Assembly (NCBI GenBank): GCA_019359615.1
Contig: JAHHHA010000007.1
Span: forward strand, 124,001-188,000
DNA length: 64,000 nucleotides
Direction: 5' to 3'
DNA from: Cyanosarcina radialis HA8281-LM2
Lineage (GTDB): Bacteria; Cyanobacteriota; Cyanobacteriia; Cyanobacteriales; CCAP-1448
Shown: positions 34,642-46,704 of the stretch, in pieces
Layout: each line of letters starts with the position of its first letter
How positions within the stretch are numbered: the stretch's first letter is position 1
Made by a program: the position numbers and the translations under genes
Notes under the pieces: generated by a model
Database searches by the model: none
What the model was told of the DNA's origin: nothing
What the model saw: the letters and a program-made list of their open reading frames with translations, nothing else

Positions 34642-35820
34642 ATGGCACGCTTAGCACTAACTTTAAAACTTCCTTTTTATCGACTCAATCAGGTCAAGGC
34701 GCTTGAATTTGAGCGGTTAACCGCTCTCAACACATCTGTCGCCAACGAACTGTTGTTGATGGAGAAAAAGGAGCGTTCTCAGTTAACTAGTGCTGCCTTT
34801 CACCATATAGAAATTAGTTCTAACTGGATTAACCAGACCATCCGCAATACGAATGCGAGAACTAAAGTTAAGTATTTCCAGCGGATGTGGCTAGAAACCA
34901 ACAACCAAAGTTACGAACTAGCCAAACATGGGGACTTTTACACCGTATCTTTCAACCTGTTAAGAGGGAAGAAAGGGCGAATTCCTCTATCTGTCCATGC
35001 TGCTTCCCATACCGAAATTTTAGATAAAGCCATTGAGAAGAAAGCCAAGCTTGGCAGTATCAAGTTGTGCAAGTCAAAGAAAGGTATCTGGTATGCACTT
35101 ATATCTGTGTCGATGGAAGTTCCCGACGCAGAAGAAGTAAAGGGGTGGATTGGAGTTGACAGAGGACAAAATAATATTGCAGTGGCAGCCCTGCCAAAGT
35201 CCTTTGGGAAATTCTGGAACGGTCGGAAGGTAAAATCTCTGAGAAGACGATTTCAGCAAACCAGGCAAGCATTGCAGCAAGCTAAAAAACTCAAGAAGGT
35301 AAAACAAATTGAGTCTCGCGAGCGTCGAATCATCACGCAAATCAATCACGAGATTTCTAAGCAATTGGTTAGATTCGCTCAAGATTTTCATCTGGGATTG
35401 CGTTTCGAGGAATTGACGGGTTGCCGTCAAACTATGAAACAGCGAAAGAAAACTAAATCTGACGCGGCTAAAAATCGCGATAGTTGGGCGTTTTATCAAC
35501 TTGAGATCTTTACTCGTTACAAAGCGATTCGTGCAGGCGTTCCGGTGCAATCGGTTCCTGCCCCCTACACCAGTAAGTCAGACCATCGCCATGGCGTTAT
35601 CGGCAAACGGGAAAAACATCAATTTACTGGCTTTGATGGCTATCGGTGTCATGCTGACTGGAATGCTGCTCAAAATATCGGACAATGGCTAGGGTTTGCC
35701 TGCCCGCTAGAACTTCAGAAGGTTGTATCTGTAATGGATGCTGCCGTTCTAGGGGATGGGGTCGATGACAGTCCCTTACCTAGTGATGCGTCTAAGACGG
35801 TGGTTTCAACCCCGTCTTAG
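34642..35820 (+). CDS. tnpB: TnpB RNA-guided endonuclease with altered zinc finger
   Basis: TnpB is the nuclease of IS200/IS605 elements; it uses an RNA from the right end of the element to cut DNA and is the ancestor of Cas12. Starting at ATG 34642 the protein has 392 residues. The RuvC residues are present: Asp in GVDRGQNNIAV (residue 173), Glu in LRFEELTG (256 or 257) and Asp in CHADWNAAQNIG (339). The usual CxxC...CxxC zinc finger between them is not: PAPYTSKSDHRHG and FTGFDGYRC keep only one of the four Cys. The frame is intact. Its stop codon lies inside the right-end hairpin. Confidence 0.9.
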   Translation: MARLALTLKLPFYRLNQVKALEFERLTALNTSVANELLLMEKKERSQLTSAAFHHIEISSNWINQTIRNTNARTKVKYFQRMWLETNNQSYELAKHGDFYTVSFNLLRGKKGRIPLSVHAASHTEILDKAIEKKAKLGSIKLCKSKKGIWYALISVSMEVPDAEEVKGWIGVDRGQNNIAVAALPKSFGKFWNGRKVKSLRRRFQQTRQALQQAKKLKKVKQIESRERRIITQINHEISKQLVRFAQDFHLGLRFEELTGCRQTMKQRKKTKSDAAKNRDSWAFYQLEIFTRYKAIRAGVPVQSVPAPYTSKSDHRHGVIGKREKHQFTGFDGYRCHADWNAAQNIGQWLGFACPLELQKVVSVMDAAVLGDGVDDSPLPSDASKTVVSTPS

Positions 35821-35863
35821 ACAACCGCTAGAATCCTCGTCGATTTATCGCGAGGAGTGTCAA
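35789..35863 (+). ncRNA. Putative guide RNA (omega/re-RNA) scaffold end of the TnpB element
   Basis: The region spans the end of tnpB and two hairpins up to TCAA at 35863. In this family a non-coding RNA from the 3' end of tnpB and the right end serves as guide scaffold, with the guide taken from flanking DNA, here starting CTATCGTTAAGATATACCG at 35864. Existence of the RNA is inferred from the family, not shown. Confidence 0.5.
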
Positions 35864-36139
35864 CTATCGTTAAGATATACCGACAGCTACAAAATAGCCA
35901 ATCAAATCGCCCGCTCCTCATAGGAATTTAATTTGCATTTTGGCAGACTTATGGGATAGTCCACTTTAGCTGTCCCAAAGGACAAAAGGATCGAGTGTGA
36001 CCGTGCGGACTTAAGATCGATAAAAGTTACTAAAACCTGCCTGGGCGAGTTTAGTTTGTTTGACTGCGATTTTCATGGGTGCGAGATAGACCTTAACAAA
36101 CCTCGATCGAAAATTGGTAAAAGACTAGGAGATTAATCT
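35864..36139. other. Spacer upstream of hemL
   Basis: About 275 bases. No gene, RNA or known repeat is recognised. It probably holds the hemL promoter. A weak hairpin GGGATAGTC/GCTGTCCC is at about 35952-35976. Confidence 0.4.
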
Positions 36140-37441
36140 TTGATTAGCACCACGAATTTGAACACCACTAAATCAGAAGAGATTTTTGCCGCCGCCCAAA
36201 AGCTGATGCCAGGAGGCGTGAGTTCTCCCGTGCGGGCATTCAAATCAGTTGGGGGACAGCCGATAGTATTCGATCGCGTCCAAGGAGCCTACGTTTGGGA
36301 TGTCGATGGCAATCAATACATCGACTACGTTGGCACTTGGGGACCGGCAATTTGCGGTCATACCCATCCTGAAGTGATCGGGGCGCTGCACGCCGCCCTC
36401 GAAAAAGGCACTAGCTTTGGTGCGCCCTCGGTGCTAGAAAACGTCCTGGCAGAAATGGTGATCGATGCCGTTCCCAGTATCGAAATGGTACGGTTTGTCA
36501 ACTCTGGAACCGAAGCTTGCATGGCAGTTCTGCGGCTGATCCGAGCCTTCACCGGCCGGGAGAAAGTCATCAAGTTTGAGGGCTGCTACCACGGACACGC
36601 CGATATGTTCCTCGTCAAGGCGGGGTCGGGCGTGGCCACGCTGGGGCTTCCCGATTCTCCTGGAGTGCCCAAAGCAGTCACCAGCAGCACCCTAACTGCC
36701 CCCTACAACGATTTAGAAGCCGTCAAAGCCCTATTTGCTGAAAATCCTGACGAAATTGCTGGGGTAATTTTAGAGCCTGTAGTGGGCAATGCTGGTTTTA
36801 TTCCCCCAGATGCCGGATTTTTAGAAGGCTTGCGAGAAATTACCAAAGAATACGGCGCATTGCTGGTATTCGATGAAGTCATGACAGGCTTTCGGATTGC
36901 CTACGGCGGCGCTCAAGAAAAATTTGGTATTACTCCAGATTTGACCACCTTGGGCAAAGTTATCGGCGGCGGCTTGCCTGTAGGGGCATATGGCGGTCGC
37001 AAAGATATCATGTCGATGGTGGCTCCTGCTGGTCCGATGTATCAGGCTGGGACGCTATCTGGCAACCCCTTAGCGATGACGGCTGGAATTAAGACACTAG
37101 AGTTATTGCAAAAACCGGGGACTTACGAGTATCTGGAAAAAATCACTCGTAAGCTAGCCGATGGCTGGCTGAAAATCGCTCAAGAAACCGGGAATGCTGC
37201 TTGCGGCGGTGCGATCTCCGCCATGTTTGGGATGTTCTTTACCGCCGGTCCGGTTCATAATTACGAAGATGCGAAAAAGTCTGACTTAACTAAGTTCAGC
37301 CGCTTCCATCGCGGGATGTTAGAGAGGGGAATTTACCTAGCACCTTCTCAATTTGAGGCTGGGTTTACTTCCCTGGCTCATACCGAAGCCGATATCGATC
37401 GCACTTTAGCCGCCGCACGGGAAATCATGTCGAGTTGGTAG
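36140..37441 (+). CDS. hemL: Glutamate-1-semialdehyde 2,1-aminomutase
   Basis: HemL converts glutamate-1-semialdehyde to 5-aminolevulinate, the precursor of chlorophyll, heme and bilins, with pyridoxal phosphate. The 433-residue protein has [16 protein letters not shown] near residue 24, the [20 protein letters not shown] cofactor region near residue 119, [11 protein letters not shown], and the PLP lysine in [18 protein letters not shown] near residue 273. Translation starts with TTG at 36140, placed 9 bases after AGGAG; no ATG is available near. A strong terminator follows at 37480. Confidence 0.96.
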   Translation: MISTTNLNTTKSEEIFAAAQKLMPGGVSSPVRAFKSVGGQPIVFDRVQGAYVWDVDGNQYIDYVGTWGPAICGHTHPEVIGALHAALEKGTSFGAPSVLENVLAEMVIDAVPSIEMVRFVNSGTEACMAVLRLIRAFTGREKVIKFEGCYHGHADMFLVKAGSGVATLGLPDSPGVPKAVTSSTLTAPYNDLEAVKALFAENPDEIAGVILEPVVGNAGFIPPDAGFLEGLREITKEYGALLVFDEVMTGFRIAYGGAQEKFGITPDLTTLGKVIGGGLPVGAYGGRKDIMSMVAPAGPMYQAGTLSGNPLAMTAGIKTLELLQKPGTYEYLEKITRKLADGWLKIAQETGNAACGGAISAMFGMFFTAGPVHNYEDAKKSDLTKFSRFHRGMLERGIYLAPSQFEAGFTSLAHTEADIDRTLAAAREIMSSW

Positions 37442-37479
37442 CGGTAGATCGGAAATTCGATCGAAGCAACCATCATAAC

Positions 37480-37517
37480 GGGTAGTGCGAGCATCTCGAT
37501 CGCACTACCCTCTCTTT
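37480..37517 (+). terminator. Terminator of hemL
   Basis: GGGTAGTGCGA pairs with TCGCACTACCC across a short loop (37480-37510) and is followed by TCTCTTT. It lies 38 bases after the stop codon. Confidence 0.8.
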
Positions 37518-37808
37518 GGCTTGGTAAATAAAAATTAAAAATCCTATTCAAATCAGGGTGACATCCAGCTAAAGCCATGTCACTTGGCTGACTGGAATCA
37601 AGAGCCAAAGTGAATTTAATCGTATTGAGAAGCTGAGAGCGTTCTACGATGTAAGCTACACTGATGATGGCAATAGCACAGGAGAAATCCTTTAGATCCG
37701 AGAGAAATTAGAGGCAATGAAGTGCTTAACTGAGTTCGGCAGAACAGAGGAATGAAGTAAGTCCCGATCGATGAAGTCAAAAATGACCTGGCAGGTTACT
37801 CATTTGCT
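37518..37808. other. Spacer with possible decayed coding sequence
   Basis: Between the hemL terminator and the Uma2 gene one plus-strand frame reads TWLTGIKSQSEFNRIEKLRA, FYDVSYTDDGNSTGEIL, a stop, then IREKLEAMKCLTEFGRTEE and a stop. This could be an old gene with an in-frame stop, but I do not know the family and no start is apparent. Confidence 0.35.
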
Positions 37809-38351
37809 ATGAAAACGTTGGCTAAATGGTCTGTAGATGAATATCATTGCATGATAGAGGCAGGGATTCTGCGCGATCGCCATGTAGAATTGCTAGCAGG
37901 CGAAATTGTTGAGATGAGTCCAGAAACGCCAATTCATTACACTACCGCCAAACGCGGGGCGAAATATTTAGAAGAGTTGCTGTTAGGCAAAGCCGACGTG
38001 CGCTTCAACGGTCCGATTACTCTATCGGACTCAGAACCGGAACCGGATATGGCGATCGTCCGACTGCCAGAATCATCCTACAGCGATCGCCATCCCGCAC
38101 CTCAAGATATCTTTTGGATTGTGGAAGTTGCCAAAACCAGCTTAAAGAAAGATTTGGATGTCAAAACGGCGATTTATGCCACGGCTAGGATTCAAGAGTA
38201 TTGGATTTTAGACTTATCTGCCAAGCAGATAATTATATTCAGAAATTCTCAAGACGGTAAGTATGTTGAAGAATATTCCCTGAAGGAAGGCGCGATCGCA
38301 CCACTGGCATTCCCAAACGTTTTAGTGTCTGTTAACAGGCTTTTATCGTGA
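37809..38351 (+). CDS. Uma2 family (DUF820) putative endonuclease
   Basis: The 180-residue protein shows the full family pattern: WSVDEYHCMIEAGILRDRHV, ELLAGEIVEMSPETPIH, SEPEPDMAIVRLP with an acidic pair, IFWIVEVAKTSLKKDLDVKT and ATARIQEYWILDLSA. It is intact, unlike the copy at 44888. A small gene of unknown function follows 39 bp downstream and may be its partner. Confidence 0.88.
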   Translation: MKTLAKWSVDEYHCMIEAGILRDRHVELLAGEIVEMSPETPIHYTTAKRGAKYLEELLLGKADVRFNGPITLSDSEPEPDMAIVRLPESSYSDRHPAPQDIFWIVEVAKTSLKKDLDVKTAIYATARIQEYWILDLSAKQIIIFRNSQDGKYVEEYSLKEGAIAPLAFPNVLVSVNRLLS

Positions 38352-38390
38352 GTTACCAAATCGTTTTACCCTTGAATTGCGATCGTACCT

Positions 38391-38642
38391 ATGACCCCAA
38401 AACTTAAAGCTGCGATCGCAGCTATACAACCGCTATCAGCCACAGAGCGCCAACAACTGCTCCAAATCCTCATCCAAAGCCATCCTGACGAGGAATTCTT
38501 ACAAAGAGTATTACAGCAAGAGAAGGCACTAACCGTACAACTGCCCACGGGAGAAACAGTGTTGGTGAAGCCTCAACCACTGCTACCACCACTCCCAGTT
38601 TTAAGTGGGTCCATTCCTAAAGGATGGAAGGATGCAATTTAA
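38391..38642 (+). CDS. Small hypothetical protein, possible antitoxin-like
   Basis: The 83-residue protein has a helical N-terminal half (ALAA-rich, with LSATERQQLLQILIQSHPDE) and a C-terminal half ending in LSGSIPKGWKDAI. C termini of the form PxGWKDAI occur in several short cyanobacterial proteins that I associate with antitoxin-like or Uma2-linked genes, but this is recollection, not proof. It is 39 bp after the Uma2 gene on the same strand. Confidence 0.5.
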   Translation: MTPKLKAAIAAIQPLSATERQQLLQILIQSHPDEEFLQRVLQQEKALTVQLPTGETVLVKPQPLLPPLPVLSGSIPKGWKDAI

Positions 38643-38725
38643 TTTATCCGTGAATATAGAAGGCAGTGTATTTCTGGATGCTGATATTTTTATTGGTGCC
38701 CTGTGTTGAAGTAGTAAATATCCTG

Positions 38726-39040
38726 ATGGCTAAGTCTTTTCAATCGGAAACTCGATATCGTCATAATTGGTCTGTAACTATTTATGCTGCGTCCAAAGAA
38801 GCAGGTTTTTATACAGAATGTATTTCACCCAATGGTACTAAGATATCTACAGATATTTGTAGCGATCGAGGTTCTGCTTGGCAACAGGGTTACAGTCTCG
38901 TAGATCGGGCGATCGCTTTTGGCTCCCCTCTCCCAAGCTTGGGAGAGGGGCTGGGGGTGAGGGCAAACCAGTTTATACTAATCGGAAGCCTATATTTAAC
39001 CCCCAATAAACCAAAGGAGATCTGTTTAGATCTCCTTTAG
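38726..39040 (+). CDS. Small hypothetical protein with repeat-derived C terminus
   Basis: I place the start at ATG 38726 (MAKSFQSETRYRHNWSVTIY), about 80 bp after the previous gene; the frame is open from 38666. Residues 1-65 look like a conserved small domain (SVTIYAASKEAGFYTECISP, then DRGSAWQQGYSLVDRAIA). The remaining 40 residues, from FGSPLPSLGEGLGVRANQF, are translated from a CTCTCCC/GGGAGAG hairpin repeat and following DNA. The native C terminus was therefore probably near residue 65. The function is unknown. Confidence 0.5.
   Translation: MAKSFQSETRYRHNWSVTIYAASKEAGFYTECISPNGTKISTDICSDRGSAWQQGYSLVDRAIAFGSPLPSLGEGLGVRANQFILIGSLYLTPNKPKEICLDLL
38923..38985. repeat. CTCTCCC/GGGAGAG hairpin repeat inside a reading frame
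   Basis: CCCCTCTCCCAAGCTTGGGAGAGGGG is a 26-base palindrome followed by GGTGAGGGCAAACCAGTTTA, the same tail as in the copy at 18135. It is read in frame by the gene ending at 39040. Confidence 0.75.
39013..39038 (-). terminator. Hairpin at the end of the apc genes
   Basis: AAAGGAGATCT pairs with AGATCTCCTTT around GTTT, 35 bases beyond the apcC stop. The U-run on the minus strand is weak (GGTTTATTG), so efficiency is uncertain; it may work for both strands, since the plus-strand gene also ends here. Confidence 0.6.
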
Positions 39041-39072
39041 TTTCAGCTAATTTGTGATGTGGAACGCTATTT

Positions 39073-39276
39073 TTAGAGCAATCCAGTATTGGTACCAGGT
39101 TTACCAGTAGCAAGCTGGACTTTAATGATTTTGCCTCCCATTTTCATAATCCGCTGCTGTTCGCGGAACCAATTGTCGTAGGGAACTAGCTTGGTGAAAT
39201 AAGTGTTTTGCAACTCCCGCTGGGTGCGAATTCGGGTTTGGCTGGGCACGCAGGCTGTAACTTTAAACATCCGCAT
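39073..39276 (-). CDS. apcC: Allophycocyanin core linker (Lc 7.8)
   Basis: ApcC is the small linker that sits inside the terminal allophycocyanin discs of the phycobilisome core. The 67-residue product MRMFKVTACVPSQTRIRTQR and the following ELQNTYFTKLVPYDNWFREQ, IMKMGGKIIKVQLATGKPG match the family fully. It is the last gene of the apcA-apcB-apcC run; the 362-bp spacer from apcB holds a long stem-loop that could reduce its expression relative to apcAB. Confidence 0.97.
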   Translation of the reverse strand: MRMFKVTACVPSQTRIRTQRELQNTYFTKLVPYDNWFREQQRIMKMGGKIIKVQLATGKPGTNTGLL

Positions 39277-39463
39277 GAGTTAAGTTTCTCCTAAACGAAG
39301 TTTGATGCTCTTTAGTTAGCTATGCTAATTTTCTCATTTGGCGGCGCTTCCACGATCGAAGCGATCGCACTTCTTTTGACTTCCCAACTGAAGATTGCTT
39401 CTCCAGCTAGAACTATCTGTGTTGTCAATTTTAAAGAGTTTTATCGTTGGCTCTAAATATCAC

Positions 39464-39572
39464 AAGTCTGGGAGTTGAGAGCCAATACTAGATCTTCACA
39501 ACTCATCTACTGCTTTTTATTGGCTAGATAAGCTATTGAGGAGCTAGCACTCACAGTCAACTTCCCAGACTT
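39464..39572 (-). promoter_or_regulatory. Long stem-loop between apcB and apcC
   Basis: AAGTCTGGGAGTTGA at 39464-39478 pairs with TCAACTTCCCAGACTT at 39557-39572, with one bulged base. Inside it AGCCAATA (39480-39487) pairs with TATTGGCT (39518-39525). The result is a two-tiered structure of about 110 nt in the transcript between apcB and apcC. A role as attenuator, processing site or RNA stabiliser is inferred from its position. Confidence 0.65.
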
Positions 39573-39638
39573 TGTCGAGTAGAAGTTTTAAGTTTCGAGT
39601 TTTGATTTAACCTTGAACCCTAACTCGGAACCTACAAC

Positions 39639-40124
39639 TTAGCTCAAGCCAGAGCAGATATAGTCGAGGTAGACACCCATTTCCTTACCAGCATCAGCGC
39701 CAACTAGGCTAGCGGTAACTTCTTTCATCGCTTGGATAGCTCCCACTGTGGTGGAAACTGGTACGCCCAAGGAGTTGTAGGTTTCTTTCAAGCCGTTGAG
39801 AACGCGCTCGTCGAGGATAGAAGGATCGCCAGCTAGCATGGCATAGGTGGCATAGCGCAAGAAATAGTCCATATCGCGAATGCAAGCAGCATAGCGACGG
39901 CAGGTGTACATATTGCCACCGGGACGGGTGGTATCGGAGTACAACAAGGACTTAGCGACGGCTTCCTTGACGATGGTGGCGGCGTTACCGCTGATGGAGG
40001 TAGCTGCACGCACGCGCAGTTCCCCAGTGCTGAAATAACCTTTTAGCTTTTCCATTGCCGAACCGTCCAGGTATTTACCTTGAACGTCAGAAGCGTTGAT
40101 GACAGCAGTAATTGCATCTTGCAT
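39639..40124 (-). CDS. apcB: Allophycocyanin beta subunit
   Basis: ApcB pairs with ApcA in the trimers of the phycobilisome core. The 161-residue product has the bilin attachment Cys in the [20 protein letters not shown] segment (Cys near residue 81) and the conserved [20 protein letters not shown] region. The Asn in [10 protein letters not shown] near residue 71 is the residue methylated in beta subunits. The gene lies 57 bp after apcA. Confidence 0.97.
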   Translation of the reverse strand: MQDAITAVINASDVQGKYLDGSAMEKLKGYFSTGELRVRAATSISGNAATIVKEAVAKSLLYSDTTRPGGNMYTCRRYAACIRDMDYFLRYATYAMLAGDPSILDERVLNGLKETYNSLGVPVSTTVGAIQAMKEVTASLVGADAGKEMGVYLDYICSGLS

Positions 40125-40181
40125 GGTTTTGTTTCCTTAGCTCGCTTGATAAGTTTGCAGTTTTCAGTTCTAACCGTATTC

Positions 40182-40667
40182 CTACAGCAGACCGCCAATT
40201 ACGTAGTCGAAGTAAGAAGCAGCTTCAGAAGCATCGTCACCAGACATCATTGAGGTGGCAGCATTCTTCATAGCGCGAACGCCAGCGGCAACTGCATCGA
40301 CAGGGGTGCCGAGGGACTTGTACATTTCGCGAGCGCCCACGATGCCGATTTCTTCGATCGGGGTGACATCGCCAGCTACGATTCCGTAGGTGATCAAGCG
40401 TAGGTAGTAATCGAGGTCCCGCAGACAAGTAGCGGTCATGTCTTCACCGTAGGCGTTGCCACCAGGAGAAACGACATCGGGGCGTTGTTGGAACAATTGG
40501 TCGCCTGCTTGCTTGACGATGCGATCGCGCGAATCTGTCAAAGTTTGAGCGATGCGGACGCGGCGATCGCCAGAGGTGACAAAGCTTTTAATCCGATCTA
40601 ACTCGCCGGGGCTGAGATAGCGGGCTTCGGCATCAGCATTCACGATCGATTTCGTGACGATACTCAT
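40182..40667 (-). CDS. apcA: Allophycocyanin alpha subunit
   Basis: The 161-residue product starts [20 protein letters not shown] and carries phycocyanobilin on the Cys of [20 protein letters not shown] near residue 81. [20 protein letters not shown] follows, as in all ApcA. It is a cytoplasmic, thylakoid-associated antenna protein that absorbs near 650 nm. It lies 364 bp after apcE with a terminator-like hairpin between, so apcA probably has its own promoter in 40668-40940. Confidence 0.97.
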   Translation of the reverse strand: MSIVTKSIVNADAEARYLSPGELDRIKSFVTSGDRRVRIAQTLTDSRDRIVKQAGDQLFQQRPDVVSPGGNAYGEDMTATCLRDLDYYLRLITYGIVAGDVTPIEEIGIVGAREMYKSLGTPVDAVAAGVRAMKNAATSMMSGDDASEAASYFDYVIGGLL

Positions 40668-40869
40668 TGAGGGGTTCCTCCAAAAAATTTATTACCAGAT
40701 GTTTGAAAACTGGCTGCAAGCCAATTGAACGCTGGATCTCGTGCTTCTTTTCGGCTCGATCTGGTTAACCCAGTTGTTGCCGTAAGGTTCGCGAGCCAGC
40801 TAGCTTCCGCAAATTATTTTCCGGCATTACGTTGGCACTCTGGGGTGATTCTTAACAGTTTGTAACATT

Positions 40870-40917
40870 TTTTTTAAGAAGTTCAGGAGTTCAGAAGTTC
40901 AGAAGTTCAGAATTATA
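40870..40917. repeat. Period-8 TTCAGAAG array
   Basis: About five copies of TTCAGAAG/TTCAGGAG lie in the apcE-apcA spacer, upstream of the likely apcA promoter region. The same word recurs at 23216, 24236, 46765 and 51125. Confidence 0.8.
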
Positions 40918-40944
40918 AAGTTACTTTATACAAACATCCAACAG

Positions 40945-40970
40945 AAATAGCCCGCCATCAGGCGGGCCGA
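40945..40970 (-). terminator. Terminator-like hairpin after apcE
   Basis: GCCCGCC pairs with GGCGGGC across ATCA (40950-40967). On the minus strand it is followed by TATTTCTGTT, a moderate U-rich tail. It lies about 65 bases beyond the apcE stop and would separate apcE from apcA at least partly. Confidence 0.7.
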
Positions 40971-40985
40971 AACATAAATAATTTT

Positions 40986-41026
40986 CCCAATGTAGAGACG
41001 TAGCACTGCTACGTCTCTACATTGGG
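40986..41026. repeat. CCCAATGTAGAGACGTAGCA palindrome, copy 2
   Basis: A 20-bp arm pairs perfectly with its complement across a one-base centre, directly after the apcE stop codon. It belongs to the same family as the palindromes at 21674 and 51177 (core GTAGAGACGT-GCA-TGC-ACGTCTCTAC). It may add to termination or protect the 3' end of the apcE mRNA. Confidence 0.85.
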
Positions 41027-41031
41027 GCAAA

Positions 41032-44887
<3,856 letters not shown>

Positions 44888-45321
44888 AATTAGTCAAAAA
44901 AGGGGCATCGATCGATTGCGAATGTTTTGGTTCGACTACTTTCAAGCGTTAAGCAATGGCCAGCGGGATCGAACCAGACCAATGTTTTTATATTCAAAGT
45001 CACCAAGCGATGAGAGGGAAAAAGCGTATAGACTTAACTGTCGATCCACCTCCCGATCTGGCAATAGAAGTCGATGTCACTTCAAAAACTCAGTTGGATG
45101 CTTATCGAATGCTGGGAGTTCCTGAATTATGGCGCTACGAGAATAATCGACGGCAAATTAATATCCTGCAAGCTAGTCAGTACCAGGAAGCTCAAATCAG
45201 TCCTACGTTTCCCAACCTGCCAGTTGTCGATCTGATTTCCGAGGCGATCGAACAAAGTGCTGCGATCGGTAGAAGTCCTGCCCTAAGATCGTTTCGGACT
45301 AGAGTTCGGCAAATGCTCTGA
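44888..45321 (+). pseudogene. Broken Uma2 family gene
   Basis: The frame reads CECFGSTTFKR, a TAA stop at 44950-44952, then AMASGIEPDQCFYIQSHQAM and RGKKRIDLTVDPPPDLAIEV in the same frame, continuing to 45321. FGSTTFKR is normally joined directly to the EPDxCFYI block in Uma2 proteins, so the stop is an inactivating mutation. The N-terminal 70 or so residues upstream are also missing. A start at ATG 44956 could still give a 121-residue C-terminal fragment with the DLAIEVDVTSKTQLDAYRML core. Confidence 0.75.
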
Positions 45322-45327
45322 GGTATA

Positions 45328-45395
45328 AGAGGGAGAGAGGGCGGAGCAGGGGAGGCAGGGGAGGCAGGGGAGGCAGAGGAGCAGAGGAGAAAATT
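45328..45395. repeat. Short G-rich tandem array
   Basis: The 9-base word GGGGAGGCA is repeated about three times in a G- and A-rich stretch between the Uma2 pseudogene and the methyltransferase gene. Confidence 0.6.
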
Positions 45396-45498
45396 AACAA
45401 CTGACAATATAACGATCGACACCAATGAAAATGCTTGTCTCATAATGAAACAGGGGTATGCTGAATTCTGAACTCCTGTATTCTCGCGATCGCTGTTT

Positions 45499-46704
45499 AT
45501 GGAAATCCCGCAAAACATCAGTGCTGCTGTCGAGCGCCTTTACGATACCTATCCTTTCCCTCCAGAACCTTTACTGGACGAACCACCACCTGGTTACAAC
45601 TGGCGCTGGAATTGGCTGACTGCTTATAGCTTTTGTACCGGGCAAAAACCGCAGAAGCAGGATATTAGGATTTTGGATGCTGGCTGCGGCACGGGTGTCG
45701 GAACGGAGTATTTGGTTCATCTCAATCCCCAAGCTAAAGTTGTGGGTATCGATTTGAGTGCTGGGGCGCTGTCGGTAGCGAGAGAGCGCTGTCAGCGTTC
45801 TGGGGCAGATCGGGTTGAATTTCATCACCTCAGCTTGTACGATGCCCAGCAGTTACCGGGGGAGTTCGATCTGATTAACTGCGTCGGGGTGCTGCACCAT
45901 TTACCCGATCCGCACAGGGGAATTAAATCTCTGGCTGCCAAGTTAGCGCCTGGGGGATTGATGCACGTTTTCGTGTATGGAGAGTTGGGCAGGTGGGAAA
46001 TCAAACTGATGCAGGAAGCGATCGCTATTCTTCAAGGGGAGCAGCGGGGAGACTACCGAGATGGGGTAAATTTGGGACGACAAATATTTGCGGCTTTGCC
46101 AGAAAACAATCGTCTCGTCAAGCGAGAAAAAGAACGCTGGTCTTGGGAAAATCAGCGAGATGCTTGCTTTGCTGATATGTACGTTCACCCTCAAGAAGTC
46201 GATTATAATATCGATACGTTATTTGAATTAATTGATGCTTCTGGGTTAGATTTTATCGGGTTTTCTAATCCTCAAAATTGGCAATTAGAAAGACTTTTGG
46301 GAAATAATCCAGAGTTGATAGCACGAGCCAAAGATTTGAGCGAACGCCAACTTTATCGGTTGCTCGAACTGTTAGATCCAGAGGTCGTCAGCCACTATGA
46401 ATTTTTTCTAACTAGACCGCCATTAAAACGAGTAGATTGGTCGTCTGATGAAAGGCTAAAAGCAGCAATTCCAGAATTAAATTCTTGCTTGCATGGCTGG
46501 CCTAGCCAAAGTTTGTTTAATTACGATTATCAGTTAGTTAAGTTATCAGATAGTGAATTTGAGTTTCTCAAATTATGCGAAATAAATTCAGCAGAGCGTC
46601 GCCCTATTGGAGAGATTCTAAATAGTATGGATTTAGATCTAGACGGAGTGCGATCGCTGTTAAGTCAGCAACTAATTTTACTAACTCCAGGAGGAGTTAA
46701 GTAA
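45499..46704 (+). CDS. SAM-dependent class I methyltransferase
   Basis: The 401-residue protein has a class I methyltransferase domain: DAGCGTGVGTEYLVHLNPQA near residue 61 (SAM-binding), VVGIDLSAGALSVARERCQR with the ribose-binding Asp, and NCVGVLHHLPDPHRGIKSLA. The N-terminal AAVERLYDTYPFPPEPLLDE block is found in a group of cyanobacterial methyltransferases. A C-terminal extension of about 150 residues has no domain I know. The substrate is unknown. It is a single gene with period-7 repeats (AAGTAAT) just after its stop. Confidence 0.85.
   Translation: MEIPQNISAAVERLYDTYPFPPEPLLDEPPPGYNWRWNWLTAYSFCTGQKPQKQDIRILDAGCGTGVGTEYLVHLNPQAKVVGIDLSAGALSVARERCQRSGADRVEFHHLSLYDAQQLPGEFDLINCVGVLHHLPDPHRGIKSLAAKLAPGGLMHVFVYGELGRWEIKLMQEAIAILQGEQRGDYRDGVNLGRQIFAALPENNRLVKREKERWSWENQRDACFADMYVHPQEVDYNIDTLFELIDASGLDFIGFSNPQNWQLERLLGNNPELIARAKDLSERQLYRLLELLDPEVVSHYEFFLTRPPLKRVDWSSDERLKAAIPELNSCLHGWPSQSLFNYDYQLVKLSDSEFEFLKLCEINSAERRPIGEILNSMDLDLDGVRSLLSQQLILLTPGGVK

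Larger units (their letters stand above)
34609..35863 (+). mobile_element. IS200/IS605-type element with tnpB only
   Basis: The element has no tnpA transposase, only tnpB. The left end has a hairpin, GTGCTACCATA against TATGGCAC at 34627-34649, that overlaps the tnpB start; TTAC at 34605-34608 could be the left cleavage tetranucleotide. The right end has a 10-bp stem, TCTAAGACGG with CCGTCTTAGA (35789-35821), then a second stem TCCTCG with CGAGGA (35834-35856) and TCAA at 35860-35863, like the right ends of cyanobacterial IS605 relatives. The limits are inferred from these features. It is inserted between hisIE and hemL. Confidence 0.75.

Noticed and set aside
34266-34657. Small frames between hisIE and tnpB as possible tnpA
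   Set aside because: None has the HUH and catalytic Tyr pattern of Y1 transposases; one is a shadow of hisIE.
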